The notes under the pieces: generated by a model
Seen by the model: only the letters and a program-made list of their open reading frames with translations
Databases searched by the model: none
Told to the model about the DNA's origin: nothing
Translations under genes and position numbers: made by a program
In this document: piece after piece, positions 23,824-37,178 of the stretch
Position numbering within the stretch: the first letter of the stretch is position 1
Layout of the letters: each line of letters opens with the position of its first letter
NCBI GenBank assembly: GCA_009869945.1
Contig: WIXG01000151.1
Coordinates: 1-64,000, forward strand
Direction: 5' to 3'
DNA: 64,000 bases
Source: Mesaphorura yosii
Lineage: Eukaryota; Arthropoda; Collembola; Poduromorpha; Tullbergiidae

Positions 23824-25161
23824 TCACGGTTCAAGTTCAAGGCACAACCCAACTTGGTGTCCTCCTGCCTTGAAGTTCTTTCCATCAATAAAAGTAGACA
23901 ATGTCAAAGTGACTCCATCGCGCAACTTCTGCTCAAAAGACAGTCCAATCTGTGAAAAGTTGTTGACCTTAGCACGAATCTGTAAAAAGGAGAATTAAAA
24001 CAGATGTACAAATTAGAAAGTATGGTCCAATGTTCCAAATTCTAATCATCTGATTAACAATAAGTATGAGAATACTCACTGCAGTGCATGGATCGAGCAG
24101 ATAGCGTGCTCCGATCCCAAAGCGAGTCGAGTTCTCGGCCTCAGCTCCAGCAGTCCAGGAAAGCGTAACCCCTGCAAGAAAGAAAGTTTCATGCACATTT
24201 CATTTCCACTCTCCAAAGGAAGTAAGGCCTATAAAGTACCAGTTTCAAGACGGTTGCTAACTCGTTGGTACAGATTTCCGGTGAATGTTTCTCCGTTGTC
24301 AACGCTGAGAATAGAGAAATTAAGCTTCATAAGGCTTTCGAAGGCTAATAAGTACCTTTTTGTGAATTGGTTTGTACCTGGTGTGAAGTTGGAAGTCACC
24401 AGCACAATAGCCGAAGGCAAAATTGTTCTTGCTAATCTTTCCCTCTTGTGTGTCGTATGCCATTTGGTAGCCACCAAGCCATCCCTAAAAGAAAACAAAA
24501 AACCATGAACCATAAGTTGCACGACCCCACTCGTCATATAAAGTGAAACCGGTGCTTTAAGTACCTGATAGCCAAGCACAAGTGATCCGTTCAGAAGAAT
24601 GTTCGTTTCATCGCCGGCATCAAGTGTAACATCAGTAGTTACATTAGTGTGCTTATACTGAGCCTTCAACTTTCCGCTCTTCTTGCTAAAATATTAGGTC
24701 AGATACAACTCCATTTAGCCAACATCAATATAAACAGATCCTTGGCATCAACCGTACCCAGTGTCTGGACTGAATTGTGTCTCAACAGCTAATTTGAGGC
24801 CTGGCGCAATTTTATCTTGACATGCAATTTCAGTGCTCAGAATATTATCAGTGTTCCATTTCTCAGTAAAAGTCAGTCCTGCATTTTAAGAACATTTTGT
24901 CGGATTAGTGAGTAATCTGGCGAAATGGACATGATGAACATCAACTAATCGCATGAACTTACCATAGTTTGGGACTTTATACTTGGTTTCTAAGCTTCCA
25001 TTGACTTTTCCTTCTTCAAACGTATGTGTGCCGCCAGAGTTGATGTCGACTCCGCCACAAGTTGTTGACTTACAATCTAACTTGAACAGGCCAAAGTAGA
25101 AGCCTTTGTTGAATACATCTTTGCAAGCCTTTCCTAAGTCTCCGTAGGTAGGTGGTGCCAT
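23824..25161 (-). CDS. VDAC: Voltage-dependent anion channel (mitochondrial porin)
   Basis: This is a 19-strand beta-barrel pore of the mitochondrial outer membrane that passes ATP, ADP and small anions. The first coding exon reads [20 protein letters not shown] then [12 protein letters not shown], the N-terminal helix of VDAC. Later exons give [110 protein letters not shown] and, at the end, [17 protein letters not shown]...[13 protein letters not shown]. All of these match animal VDACs of about 283 residues. The sequence ...TTTTCCAG directly before ACAATGG shows that an intron separates a 5' UTR exon from the start codon. It is convergent with OGDH, another mitochondrial gene; no shared control is visible. 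Confidence 0.95.
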
Positions 25162-27173
25162 TGTCTGGAAAACGAAAGGAAAAATAGAGCCTTCTCAAGT
25201 TCCAGCTCAGGCTAAACTCTCTGACAAATGTGATGTGAAATGATTTTTGCTGTTGGAGCAATAAGTGCGCCTAGGTAGTTTCGTTACTGGTTACTGCGTA
25301 TGACGACGGCGAGATTGGCATTGCGCCAACGATCCTCGTCACTCCCTTCCCGTTGCATTTAAACTGATCTCAAAACATTAATACAATGGAATAATTTTGC
25401 GGCGTAAAAAAGAAAGCTTGATATATAGCCCAACTCAAATTCGTTAACCCTGGTGTGACCTTTCAACCAAGTACCTTGGCATGGCTCTTCGTTTAATTAG
25501 TCATGACATGAACAAGTGTAAATAGTCAGACCAGGCTACCTATAGATAAGATCGATTATAACTTTATGAACTTCCATGCATCAAATCTCGTCTTTCACAT
25601 GTTTTGGATGAATTAGTCATTAAATAATTATAAAATGCTATGTCTTTAATGTATTCTCGTCTAGTGGTCTGTGTAACCGCCAGCCGGTGACTGTGGTCAT
25701 CCCGCGCTGATAATTAAGAGTATCTCGTTCTCTTAACACAGTACAGTACGCGCTGTGCGTAGCCACGACGTTAGTACAAGCATAAAATGAAGTTCGAAAA
25801 TGAGTGAAAGAATTTATGGTGGGTTACCTACCCCTAAGTCGATGAGATAATTGAACAAGAAAAGTTACTTGCTATAGCCTAGTACTTCTGTTTGCTTCGA
25901 TTCCTGATTCCTGTTCGAAAGCATAAACTAATTCGGTCAACTATACTGTATGCCGCAGTCCTATATGACTCACATTTATTGCTACCGTACGTGATTCGCA
26001 ATTAGTACTATTCAATACAAAATCTTAATTTATGGAAACAAAATTTATTCAGACCCCTCCCAGTCAGTGCCCCAATTATGAATTAGCAATAGTGGCCTTA
26101 CATTACGTAACCTCTCTTTAAACGTTACAGCAAAACCAAAGATTTAGTATCAAAATGATCGATTTTTAACTGAATTACCTGAACTTTTAGTCGGCTGAAT
26201 TTGATAGACCCAAAATCCAATAAAGAATTAGAATTTGATTAATCTTGGTCTGACGGTGTAGGCTCTTCCGAGTTCTATTCACGAACCTTGTGACTGCAAG
26301 TTTTCGATACACCAAGATTAGAATTAGAACTCATGTAAGATGAAGATACTCTGCTGCATGCTTACTTCGCGAAAATGTGAGCCAGCGACAGCGCAAGTGC
26401 GAATGCGAGTACGAAATTTGCAATGGAACTTAGAACTTACCGTATTTTCGCCAGCAACGTAAATGTAATGTAATTTGGTTCTTCAGTAGCTACACTGATT
26501 GCTGTACTCCAGTTTGCAAAACCAGAGTCTTCTCCGTGGAGTTGAGAGCAAATAAAAATGGGTCTTCCTCTTTCTTTGTATGGCTTCCTATTCCTTGTGT
26601 TTGTACTTTTTGTACCATGCAACGTAGCTGTCTCGAATTCTACTCGCGTAGTTTTAGTTAGAGTGAGCTATCGGTCTGGAAAACCTCAGACCAACCAGCA
26701 GCAGAGTGAATCAAGTCCTACCAAGACGAATGCATTGTTGGGATTTGGAAGCGATTGCCCAGAAAGTCATGTCATGTTGTTGTCATGTCAAATTCGAGGT
26801 TTATTACATCTTGTTTGTTGTATTCGTGGAAATTCGCACGTGTGAGACTCTTCGACTAATTTCTTGATTCTTGAGTCTCGACATGCAAAAGTCCCTGCGC
26901 TTGAGTTTCCGTAAATGGCGATAAGACTCGGTGGCTTCATTACAGAGAAAAGAACGTTGAAGGGAGGGCAAGTTGTGACAACAGTGAACAGCTTGTCGCT
27001 CAATAACACAGACGAAATTCGATTGATCTATTTATTCGTCTTCGTATCATTAACCGTCTATCTTGTCAAAGTCTATTTAAGTGTGAATCAAGCGAGTACT
27101 GCAGTCTGCAGTACAGAAGAGAGAAGACCAGTTTTTCCATCCTAGGACCACCAGCTCCAATTTCGACACAAAG
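25162..27173. other. 2-kb divergent intergenic region
   Basis: Upstream of VDAC (-) and of the first Ly6-like gene (+); VDAC's untranslated first exon should lie here. A small plus-strand frame at 26558-26845 starts with a signal-peptide-like hydrophobic run (MGLPLSLYGFLFLVFVLFV) but shows no domain and little protein-like sequence after it. I list it as unproven. Confidence 0.4.
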
Positions 27174-28064
27174 ATGGGATATCGACTCAATTTATGCATC
27201 ATTGTTGCTCTGTTTATGCTTCTTGGGCATGGCGCTTTCGCTGACGGTAAGTTGTCCAACAACCTAATTACCTTGATTATTCGGGCTCGGTGCTACATCA
27301 TTAATGTCACTGTTTATTGGGTCATCCATGACATGACACACAAAGTACTACGATTCGGAATCTTTCCTGTTTGCAGAAGCACCACTCGCCGCGGCAGCCA
27401 CCGATGGCAAGCTCGCATGTATGATCTGCAACGATGCGCTTGGAAATGATTATGCTTGTACGAAGGAGAAACAAGCGAAAGTTCAGTCTAGGCCTTGTAA
27501 CAGCCTCGACGATGTTATAGTGGCTACTAAGGCGCTAACGTCACTGGGAGGTGGTGGAACACCACCAGCAGCAGCAGCTGAAAAAAGAAATACTGAGATT
27601 GACTCCAATGCCATAAAAGACTTGAAAATGTCGTCTGAATTCATGAATAGTGTTAAAGTCCTGAAGTATAATGGTTCCGGGGAGATCAAGTTTGCCTGTC
27701 GAAGATACAGCGTTGAAATTGGGGAGAACGATGACTCCAAGGGTAAGGGCTCAGAGTAATTATTGACATAGAATTGGCAATTGGGTTCATATCACTGTCA
27801 CTAACGCTTCTGAAACGACAAATTGCAGATAAACGAAGAGAAAGAGTCATCGGCACCTGCGGAATGTACTTCCCTGAGCATGACCATGAAGACTCGAAGC
27901 TGGATTGCATCACCAAAGCCGGAAGTGCAAAGACTAAATTCATTTCATGCAAATGTGACCAAAATGACTGCAACGGGGCCGGGCGTCTGTCTCAAGGTGT
28001 TCATGCCATGCTGATCGTTGGTGTGTTAATTGGACTTCTGGCTAGTTTCAAGCGAGCCTTCTGA
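27174..28064 (+). CDS. Ly6/uPAR-like GPI-anchored or membrane-tethered protein (Ly6 gene 1)
   Basis: Exons 27174-27246, 27377-27742 and 27829-28064 give 224 residues. A signal peptide (NLCIIVALFMLLGHGAFAD) is followed by an Ala-rich stretch and the Cys-rich domain (KLACMICNDALGNDYACTKE, SRPCNSLDD, IKFACRR, GTCGMYFP, KLDCIT, and the closing CKCDQNDCNGAG, the CxCxxxxCN hallmark of three-finger Ly6 proteins). It ends in a hydrophobic segment (AMLIVGVLIGLLASFKRAF) typical of a GPI signal or tail anchor. An insert of about 60 residues between the second and third Cys groups (GGGGTPPAAAAEKRN...) makes it longer than the usual 130-160. Family roles include ion-channel modulation and septate-junction assembly; nothing here says which applies. 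Confidence 0.82.
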
Positions 28065-28523
28065 GTACAACGTGCCAGCACTTTACCATTAGTCTATAGC
28101 AGTCGTCAACTTGTCATCTTTTGAAGCATGATAAGTGAAAAATCTATATTGCAACTCTCTTTTGTATTTAGCAAAATTTTATGAATTCCATGAAAATGTC
28201 ATGTAAAAGTCTTACCGAAGAACGTTAATAAATGCATTCACAAAATAGACAAAATAGAAGCACGTGGCATGGAAATGTCTGGGAAAAGACTTCTATTACT
28301 CGGTAACATTTGTATTACGCAGAGGACAGACGTGATGACCTACTATTTTCGACAATCTCGGAACGGATGCGGTTGATACCAATTAAGAAAGTCATGCTTC
28401 CACAATCCTTCCAAATTGGTACTGACTTGGTCCTAAAATTCTGCAGACATTAGTTAACTTTGGATTAAGGTTACAAATAAGACGCTGTCCGTCCTTGCCT
28501 TTGCCCGAGTATTGTGCAAAATC
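28065..28523. other. Short intergenic gap
   Basis: AT-rich 3' flank of Ly6 gene 1 and upstream region of the exchanger remnant. An ATTAATAAATGC near 28226 could serve as its poly(A) region. No gene seen. Confidence 0.4.
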
Positions 28524-31500
28524 ATGCTGCAGATATCGACATGGAGCTTCAATTCCATCTTGATAGCCACAGGATTGAGCATCATTTGCATAGATGTCGG
28601 CAGTCATATTCAGCTCGTCTCTGGACAAGCATCAAATACAACCGAACTTCCCAAACATCGCGCCAACGACCCCACTGGGGTTTGTGACCCTGGAATAATA
28701 TGTCCTGTGTGGGAGCCCCAGACTGGACTTGGAACCGGGGATCGAGCTCTTCGGGGAACTGTCTACTTTTTAATCATGATTTACATGTTCCTCGGAGTCT
28801 CAATTGCGTCAGAAAGGTAAGAAAAGAATGTGCTCTGGATTTAGAATGCCAAGGATCAGTCATGGACCCTTGATTTCCTGTATTGCAGATTTATGGTCGC
28901 GATAGAAGTCATCACGGCACGAGAAAAGGAAATCAAAGTGAAGAAACCGAATGGAGAAGTTCAAATTGTGGTTGTTCGCATTTGAAATGAAACCGTGGCC
29001 AATTTGACTTTGATGGCACTCAGCTCCTGAAATTCTGCTGTCGATTATTTAAATTATCGGTGGTGGTTTCAGAGCAGGTGAGAATTTTGTTATGAACGCT
29101 TGCCCGCAGCATTCTAATTTAAATGTTGGACTTGATTTTCAGGAGAACTTGGTCCAGGTATTCTCGTTCCTCTGCTGAAAATGGCATCACGAGTTTGATG
29201 CTTGTAAACTCTCGACAGAAACAATCGTTGGGCCAGCAGCTTTTAACCTCTTAATAATAATTGGTCTGTGCATTGTTGTGATTCCATCCGGCGAAATTCG
29301 GTGAATCAAGCATCTGAGCGTGTTCTTCGTGACAGCCACGTGGTCCGTATTCGCCTATGTCTGGCTCCTCGTCATTCTGAAGCTCATAAGTCCTGGAGAA
29401 GTTGAAATCTGGGAAGGAGTCGTCACGATTTGTTCTTTCCTTTGACGGTTGCCTCGGCGTACATCGCCGACAGAAGGCAGCACTGCGAAGCATCTGGTGG
29501 AAATCCGGCTTTATCGTGTACAAGTACCTGACGAAGTCGTACAGAGTCGATAAACGTGGCATGATCATCGAAGGAGAAGGAGGAGGACCGTTCAATGACA
29601 TCGTCAAATCAGATAATGGCATAAAACCACTCAATAGTGAGGACATGCGTGAAGACGTGGCCGAGTACGAACTGAACAGGAGAGATTACGTTCAACTGCT
29701 TCGCGAATTGAGGAAAAGTCATCCCGACCTATCGCCCGAGAAAATTGAGGAGCTAGCGCGAGAAGTGATCGTCGCGAAGGGTCCCAAGAGTCGGGGTGTT
29801 TAAAGAATGCAGTTGGCGAAACGCCAACTTGTTGGCGGTCAGAATTTGTGAAAAAGATGCAAAGGAGAGCAAACGAGGAAAATGACGAGACAAGTTTGTG
29901 CAAGAACAGGCGACGATGAAACTTGTGGCAGAGGTCACTGCGGAAAAAGTGACCCAGATTTACTTCGTCCCACCGCGTTACACTGTGCGGGAAAATATTG
30001 GCAAGTTCAAAGTGACGTTGAAACGAGATGGTGATCTGAATCGGGTCGTACTGGTGGATTATTACACCGAGGACGGAACTGCTACTGCTGGTTCAGACTA
30101 CTACGCCGTAATTGGGACCGTGACCTTTCAACTTGGTGAAAACTCGAAGACAATGTCTCTCGAAGTCATCAACGACGAGGAATTCGAGGAGGACGAGCAT
30201 TTTTACTTGAAATTCAGTCAACCACGATTCTCCTCAGGGCAGGAACAACCGCCGAGAAGATCCCGTCCTCTTCCACTTAAAGCAAAGGCAGAACGCCGTG
30301 CCTCCGCTCGCCGCAAGTCGGCATTAGCTCCAATTCCAACGGAGTACACGACTGTGTTGGGAAGTCTCACCATGGCCACCATCATAATTCTCGATGATGA
30401 CTTCTGCGGAATCTTCAAATTTGCGGAGAAAGATGTGGACCCTTCTGAAACAGCAGGAGTTCTCGCACTGAAAGTGCCACGGCGTAGCGGTGGAGGGGCA
30501 AGGTGACGCTAACGTACCGAACAGTGAACGGAACGGCTGTCGGGAAAAACTACGAGGCCGCCGAAGGAGTAGTTTTATTTCAAGACAATGAAGTAGAGTA
30601 CGTACTTCCTGGATCATTCGATCTCTATCTCACACCTCTTTATAGCCAAACAATCAGGATTAAACTGATTGATTCAGACTCATACCAGAAGGATCTTCTC
30701 TTTTATGTGGAGATAACTGATCCGCAGTTGGTTGGAGGCAAGCCCTTTTAAAGTCTTCAACCCGACGACGCCTAATTAACAATTAATTGCACTTTCTTAC
30801 AGAGGAAGGCAATATTAAGGCTTTATGACAGAAGAATGTCCAGGAATTAACGAAGGAAGAACAAACTACATTGCAGGGACTGCCGAGACTAGGAAGCGAT
30901 GTCCTGGCCACGGTTCACATTACAGAGAGCAAGGAATTCAAGGTGAGATCAAACCCCAGCCATGCCGTATCATTATTACGTCATTGAAAAACCTTTACAC
31001 TTGGGAGTAGGACACAATTGACCGGCTCGTGCACGAAACAAACGAAGCTGCGTTGATTGGATCCTCCAGCTGGAAAGAGCAGTTTAAGAAAGCGTTCTCG
31101 GTTGGAGACACAAAAGACAAAGGCAAAGTTTCCTGTTTTTGTGAGTACATTCTGCATTTTCTCACTTTGTCCTGGAAGATTCTGTTTGCATTGATTCCAC
31201 CAACCGGTGAGTGGTTCAGGTCTTTCAAAATATTTTAGAGACGATATGTTTTAAAAGATTTTAATGGCTAAATTGAAGATTTATGCCGAGGCTACCTTGC
31301 ATTTTGTTGCAGCATCATTGCCATCGGGCTTTTGACAGTCGCGATCGGTAAGGCAAAAGAATTTCATTCCATTTAGACATTTGATTTCCCTGTTGATCCA
31401 TTTTTAGGAGATGTAGCCAGCCACTTTGGTTATAGCGTAGGACTCAAAGATTCGGTAACTTCCATCGTGTTTGTAGCCCTTGGCACGTCCATTCCAGGCA

Positions 31501-32020
31501 AATTCCGATGAATTTCGAAAATGAACCAATCTGCGTGCTTTGCTGATTTAACGTACTGATTGTTCAACTTAGATACGTTTGCCAGTAAGGTGGCTGCCAT
31601 TCAAGATGAATTTGCTGACGCGTCCATCGGAAACGTGATCGGAAGCAATGCGGTCAACGTGTCCTTGGGCATTGGGGTCGTCTGGTCGGTGGCAGCGATT
31701 TACCACGGAGTCAAAGGAAATGGAGAAAAGTTCGAGGTGGATTCCGGAGGGTTTGTACTGCACTGCACTTTCGTCTTTGAGAATTCACTTCTTAAATCCT
31801 TTTTCCTTTTAGCTTGGCATATTCCGTGACTTTATTTTGTGGTTGCGCATTCGTCGCGATCATTGCTCTGCTCCTTCGGAGGCTGGAGGTATTCGGCGGT
31901 GGTGAGTTGGGAGGCCCGAAGCGGTTCAAAGTGCCCACCACAATCCTCTTTGTGGCTCTCTGGCTCTTCTACGTGGTCATGTCCAGTTTGGAAGCTTATA
32001 AGTATATTGAAGGGTTTTAA
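28524..32020 (+). pseudogene. Na+/Ca2+ exchanger (NCX/Calx) pseudogene with introns
   Basis: An almost full-length exchanger can be followed. Signal peptide and N-terminal segment (MLQISTWSFNSILIATGLSI, CDPGIICPVWEP, TVYFLIMIYMFLGVS), FMVAIEVITAREKE; alpha-1 region (NETVANLTLMAL, then APEILLSII in another frame); FNLLIIIGLCIVVIP; cytosolic loop; two Calx-beta domains (VLVDYYTEDGTATAGSDYY, TLTYRTVNGTAVGKNYEAAE); and the alpha-2 half (GLKDSVTSIVFVALGTSIP, DTFASKVAAIQDEFADASIG, GELGGPKRF) ending SLEAYKYIEGF. In-frame stops: TGA for the expected Trp at 28983, TAA for Glu at 29050, TGA for Trp at 29302, TAA at 29801, TGA at 29849. Frame changes fall near 29020 (about 8 nt lost from the ion-binding GSSAPE motif), 29440, 29500 and 30497. 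Introns of 50-80 bp persist, so it is not a processed copy. Neighbouring genes are clean, which argues against general sequencing error. Confidence 0.82.
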
Positions 32021-33684
32021 AGTGTATGGAATGCTCATCTGTCCCATCAAATCAATGCAATACAATACAGGATTTTAAAATTTCATCAAATGCATTTTGT
32101 ACCTGACATTTTACCGAGGTTAATCAAATTTAGTGACGTGTTTTGTAAAAAATTGTAAACTGTCTTCCTTCCCGTCGATATCGAAGTCATAATGAAATCT
32201 ACAACTTTCAATGAAAAAGAGACGGCATAAAAGAGGCGGTGACGGCACTGGAATGATTGCCTGGTTGAAATGAATGTCTGATGAGTCTCAATTATGACAG
32301 ACATAATTCACATATCAATTTCGAGGACGCGGAGATAAGAAATTCATAAGTAAACGCAGTGGTGGCAGATGGTCAGCCAAACGACGATCGCACAGTCTAA
32401 TTCGAAACGATTACTGCCTGAATAGTTGAAACCCAAGTAGGAAAAAGACAATTATATTCTTGTTCAGTTACTTAACCTTCAGGCATTACTTAGCTGTTTT
32501 CTAAAGTCATCACGTGGTCCGCTGTCGCATTTTTGCTTTTCCTGCATATTATTAAAGAAACCATGAGGTTCGAGTTTGCGACTCGAGTTGAATCGAGTTC
32601 ACTTCGTCAATTCATCGTAATCGCGATGAATTTGTATCGTGCGTCGTTCACAACTCATAAGAACGAATTACTTTGGGATAATGAATTTCTTCTCACTACT
32701 GCGTATTGCTTATTCAGACTGCGTTGAGATTAAACTTCTCTTCCACTTTGGCAGCGGCAACCCAATCAACCCCCACCACCGCCGCTCATGTGTGCTGTTA
32801 TTTGCACTTTGTACTACTTTAGCATATGAAAATTGGCAGTATAGTCTCAAAACTCAAGTTTAAATTGCTCTTGTTGCACGTTTCTCTTTAGTGGAAGTTG
32901 GGCATAGGAAATAATAGAATTACAGGGGAAGGAACAAGAAGATGAATATTTGATAATAATGATGAACGATCTTACGTGAATAAAGCCATAAGGCGTCTGC
33001 ATAGCGTCTGCAGTGCCGTAAAACCCTTATACTTCTTGTACCGTCTTGTGTATCAAATTAACTCGCTGCCGGCGACACGACTCGCATGTGTACAAGCCAG
33101 CATTCGTGGCATGGTTGTGGTATGAGTAGTATTCGCTATTCGCAAATGTTCTGTTCTTGCAGATCGCAGATACTCTTTTTTCTGTTTATTACGTAACACT
33201 TGCTTCTGGCTCGACTTAACGTCCAATACGTCTGTTGATGCTCTACCAAAGTACGTATTAACTGCGATAACGCTTTAATTCTTAATACAAATTTATACGG
33301 GACTCCACCACCGCACCACAACGCCAGCACATGCACGCCTGGCGCTTGGCCTACATTACTTTACGAGTTGCGAGTTACGACTGTTACCTACAAACTACAA
33401 ACGATATTATGGCCATGGCTGTACATTCTACACAAAGCGAAGAGAGATATACTTTGAACTCGCCTCGAAGTCTTTTTCTCGCCTCGTATCTTTCCTTTCC
33501 GAACTAAGAGTAGCTGCGCTGCTGGTACGCGAACGGAGCATTGGCAGAGAAGGATTTTGGAGAGAAAGATTGGCACTGGCAGCGGAGTCAGGTTCCAAAA
33601 AAAGAACCCAGAGACTTCAGTTTGACTTTGCCGTCCAAGTTTGGGTGATTGTGACCAATTTTTGTCACTGCGATCAGCATCAAC
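32021..33684. other. 1.7-kb intergenic region
   Basis: Between the exchanger remnant and Ly6 gene 2. Short open frames only; no domain, repeat or RNA gene recognised. Confidence 0.4.
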
Positions 33685-36076
33685 ATGAAGAGCATTGTGT
33701 TTTGTGCTGCGCTTCTCGTGATCGTCCAGTTCGCGCACGGACAAGCATCAGTAGGTGAGGCAGCCGGGCTTCCGTCCCGTAATCTCTTAATTTTAGGGTT
33801 ATGAGCTCTGATGTCTTATTTATGGTTAATCGTTTAAGCCTGATCATGATAACCTGACTTGGTGGAAGTGTCATACCGGCCAATTGTGTTTCATGTGCTC
33901 TAGTCTCGATTCACGCAAAAGTCTAGGGGCAGAAATCTGAGACGCAACGCTCGCTCTTTCTTGGACCTTGACTGGAGAGAATCGCGTTTCGCGTATCATA
34001 ATTTCATATTGCATATACTGCGTGTTATCAAGATTAGATTGCTGCGTCAGCATTTCCTTTTCATTTGTTCATCCGAATTCTGCTTCCTGCCATGTCTTGA
34101 TATCTGATATGAACATGACTGGCCTTCTACAGGCCATTGCTTGAGAATTGTGAAACTCACGCAGAATATAAATAGAACTCCAGATCAATATGAGACAACA
34201 AAGAACAAAGAACAAGTGTAGATCAATGCGACAAAATCCCCTAACGTGGAAAAATGGCACAGAACCCACGCTTTACTTTCTCACGACAGAAATAAATCTA
34301 TTAATGCAGCAGCGTGACAGTACATTAATTTGTCTCTTTCCTGACATTCTGCCCCTTTATCTACCGAGAAGCTTGATGTTAAATCGAGAAATTTGATTAG
34401 TGAAGTTTTGAAGGAATTAGCGTAAAAGCGTTTTCCCTCGATTAATGACGTATCGGGCACAAGTTCTCGAGCAGTTTCCTTTTTCGTGGATTTTATTCAA
34501 TTCCAAGAGTTTGGAAGGCAAAAATTTCACTGCGTTGACTAGAATATTGGGAGGCGGCTTAAAATTTTTGATCCGGCATTAGCTACGATGTGCCATGCCG
34601 GTTGGGAGAGAAAAGCAAGAGCAGTACGATCACAAGGAATGTTTCATATTTGTCAATCGCGTTCATTATTCATGTTCATGTTTGTGTGATGTTATGTAAT
34701 CCAATTTGATGTTTTATCTGTGGACGGCAAGCTGACTTCAATTTTCAGTTAAGATGCTCATAGAACTTTTATTGCTTGAGCTCTGACGTTTGATATGGAC
34801 ATCAACAGAAGAAGGCAAGGTATAAGGCGATAGTCGATAAGTCCTTCGAATTCAAGTGTAGTAAAGAATTCTGTCGACTGCCGTAAGATATTTTATTTGG
34901 CTTCTGTCACTCATTACCTCAGTCTCAGTTCGTCACGTTGGAATTCTTGAAACTGAATTAGTTTCAGCCAGTTTTGCATAACAGACGCATTTGAAATTGA
35001 AACCACCAGATTATAAAGTGGAGTACTATTAAAGTGTTGTGTGTGACGTATGTATTGTGTGGAGTGGAGGCTTCGGTGCCATAATGCCATAAATAAGAGC
35101 AGTTCTGAGACTGAGTGAGATTCATGTCTCTAAAAAACAAGCCAGTAGCTAGATTCAACAGAACTGAGAGTCGTAGAGTAGAGTGGTATATGAATAATTA
35201 ATAGTTGCTAAATGCAAAGGCTGAGTTTGTTCAGTTCATGTACCGGTCTAGAAGCCGAGCAGAGTGTGAGGTGAAGCGAGACGATTATTTTCATGCTCTG
35301 AAACTACAAACAGTAGCTTATTAGCAATAATTCATGCAAAATCACACAACGCAACGCTGCGATATGATCTATGCAAACTCCAGCGCTAATTGCGACAATG
35401 TAAATGAAGGACTCGAATGACCTTGAACGGAAATGAGACGAGTGGATTGCAGATCTCACCTTGTGTCTAAAGCTTTATGCCAATTTCTTCAGCTGTCTTT
35501 AGAATCTGCGACATAAATCTCTGATAATGGAATAATGTCTGCCTTTTCGTATGGTTTCAGATCAGGCCGGAAAGGGCGTATTCTCTTGCTATCAATGTGA
35601 TAACTCCGTCACCAAAGACTGCGGCCACGGGGACGATGTGGACAGGAAGTACATTCTGCCGTGCAAGAACACGACGGGCCCCAACGACAATATTGGCATG
35701 TACTTGCCGCCTGGGAAGACATTCCACCTGTGCCGGAAAATTGTGACGGTGATCGACTTTGACGTGAACGGAAGTAAGAACTCGATAAAACGTAGTGCAT
35801 GCCATTGGTAGCCAAATCCGCATCCGCAGTCTCTAATTTTGCTTTCTGAACCTTCTAGACAAGGCAACTGAGAGGATTAAGCGGACTTGTGGCTACGAAG
35901 AAAGCCAGTATGATGAGTCGTGTTACTACCGGGCGGGATTAGGAGGAAGAGTGACGGTTTGCTCCTGCAAAGCGGCTGAATGCAATGAAGGAACCAATGT
36001 GACGCCAGCCACTTTCGGACTCTGCGTAGCCGTCGCGGTAGTCACTTTGTTGGCTAAATCACTTAATTACAGTTAA
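33685..36076 (+). CDS. Ly6/quiver-type small GPI-anchored protein (Ly6 gene 2)
   Basis: Three exons (33685-33754, 35561-35773, 35859-36076) give 166 residues. Exon 1 is just the signal peptide (MKSIVFCAALLVIVQFAHGQ). The mature part has FSCYQCDNSVTKDCGHGD, ILPCKNTT, FHLCRKIVTVIDF, IKRTCGYEES, SCYYRAG and the terminal CSCKAAECNEGT, a complete three-finger Cys pattern. The hydrophobic C terminus (FGLCVAVAVVTLLAKSLNYS) fits a GPI signal. Intron 1 (33755-35560, 1.8 kb) is unusually long for this window and shows no gene inside. The QC...C...CYQC layout resembles arthropod quiver/sleepless and related Ly6 proteins; the subfamily cannot be set from sequence alone. Confidence 0.85.
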
Positions 36077-37178
36077 TTAGAAGGTTCGGGAAGACAAACA
36101 ATTACAGACCATTAGGCTTTGACTGTGAAATTACTGAATTATAATTTATAGTTGGAAAATCTTAAACGACCATTATCATCATCATCGAACTCATTCATAT
36201 TCTTCTTCCAGACCAGCATTTCCGTAAGCCAAGCCAAATAACGATGATTTTATGCAATTTGTAGTAAGGTGCTCAGAACTATTGTGTAGACTAAAATGTC
36301 TGTGGCCAATTAGTGCCAATACTTCTTCCTAGTAGTTCCTTCTATTGACGTAGTGTTCAGACCAACTAAACCGCAACCTCTTGCATGTTTTGGGGGAAGG
36401 CAAGGACTAGAAATAATCTCAAATCTCAACGCATCTGTGCAATCTTTAAACACACGTAATGTTAAGTGTTAATCTGCTAATTTAGTAATTGTTAAGCTCA
36501 ACACATTAAATCTTAAGGGGAGAGAATGGCGAATGGTGAATGACAAACTGCGAATGACGTCGGTCCATGCAATTTGCAATTTACATTTCACAGACCAGAT
36601 TAGACTTACGATTTACGAAATCTCCACAACCACAGCCAATCACCGGGACAAGGCAATGAAATGATAGTTAAAATGGTACTCAGTGTGAACAATGAATAAT
36701 GTAATTGAACGTCAGACAATGTACATTTCACTGTGCAATGCGTATGCATAGAATTTAAAGGATTTGTATCAGTAGCGCATTATGTTAGTTGTAGAATTTC
36801 CAGCCGTTGGGGTTTCCGTGTGATACTAAAAGTAGAAACAGCAATAATCATAATGCATCTTGCCTTTGGAGTCGTATGTTCATATTTATTATGTCACTTC
36901 TCTGTAAATACTGAAAAATGAAATAAAATGTGTCCGATAAGCAAAGTTGTAGTTTCGACGAATCTTCGAGCTGACTGCAAATTCTAGATAGACTCTCAAG
37001 CTCAATATGGAAACTGAGGTCTCAATGCCATTGCCTTATTGCAGAAAACTCGTACAAACAAAGTCCGGATAAAAATTGATATAAGATGAAAATTGCTTAA
37101 GACTCATGATTGTGATGTGATCTCTTAATTTTTATCGCACCGGAGGTGTCACAAAATTCAAAATTTCTAAATTATGCA
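36077..37178. other. 1.1-kb intergenic region
   Basis: 3' flank of Ly6 gene 2 (AAATAAAATG near 36920 is one candidate poly(A) site) and upstream region of the orphan gene. No exon recognised. Confidence 0.4.

Noticed and set aside
25655-25745. Possible tRNA-like GC-rich stretch upstream of VDAC
   Set aside because: It has no TTCGA-type T-loop, A box or closing acceptor stem that I can see.
26558-26845. Small plus-strand frame with a signal-peptide-like start
   Set aside because: Only the first 25 residues look like a secretory signal; the rest has no Cys pattern or domain, and it lies in the probable VDAC/Ly6 promoter region. Kept as unproven, not called.
31015-31060. Use of TGA as a tryptophan codon to explain the exchanger stops
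   Set aside because: Neighbouring genes (OGDH, JNK, PTEN) use TGG for Trp and TGA or TAA as stops, and the exchanger copy also carries TAA stops and frameshifts.
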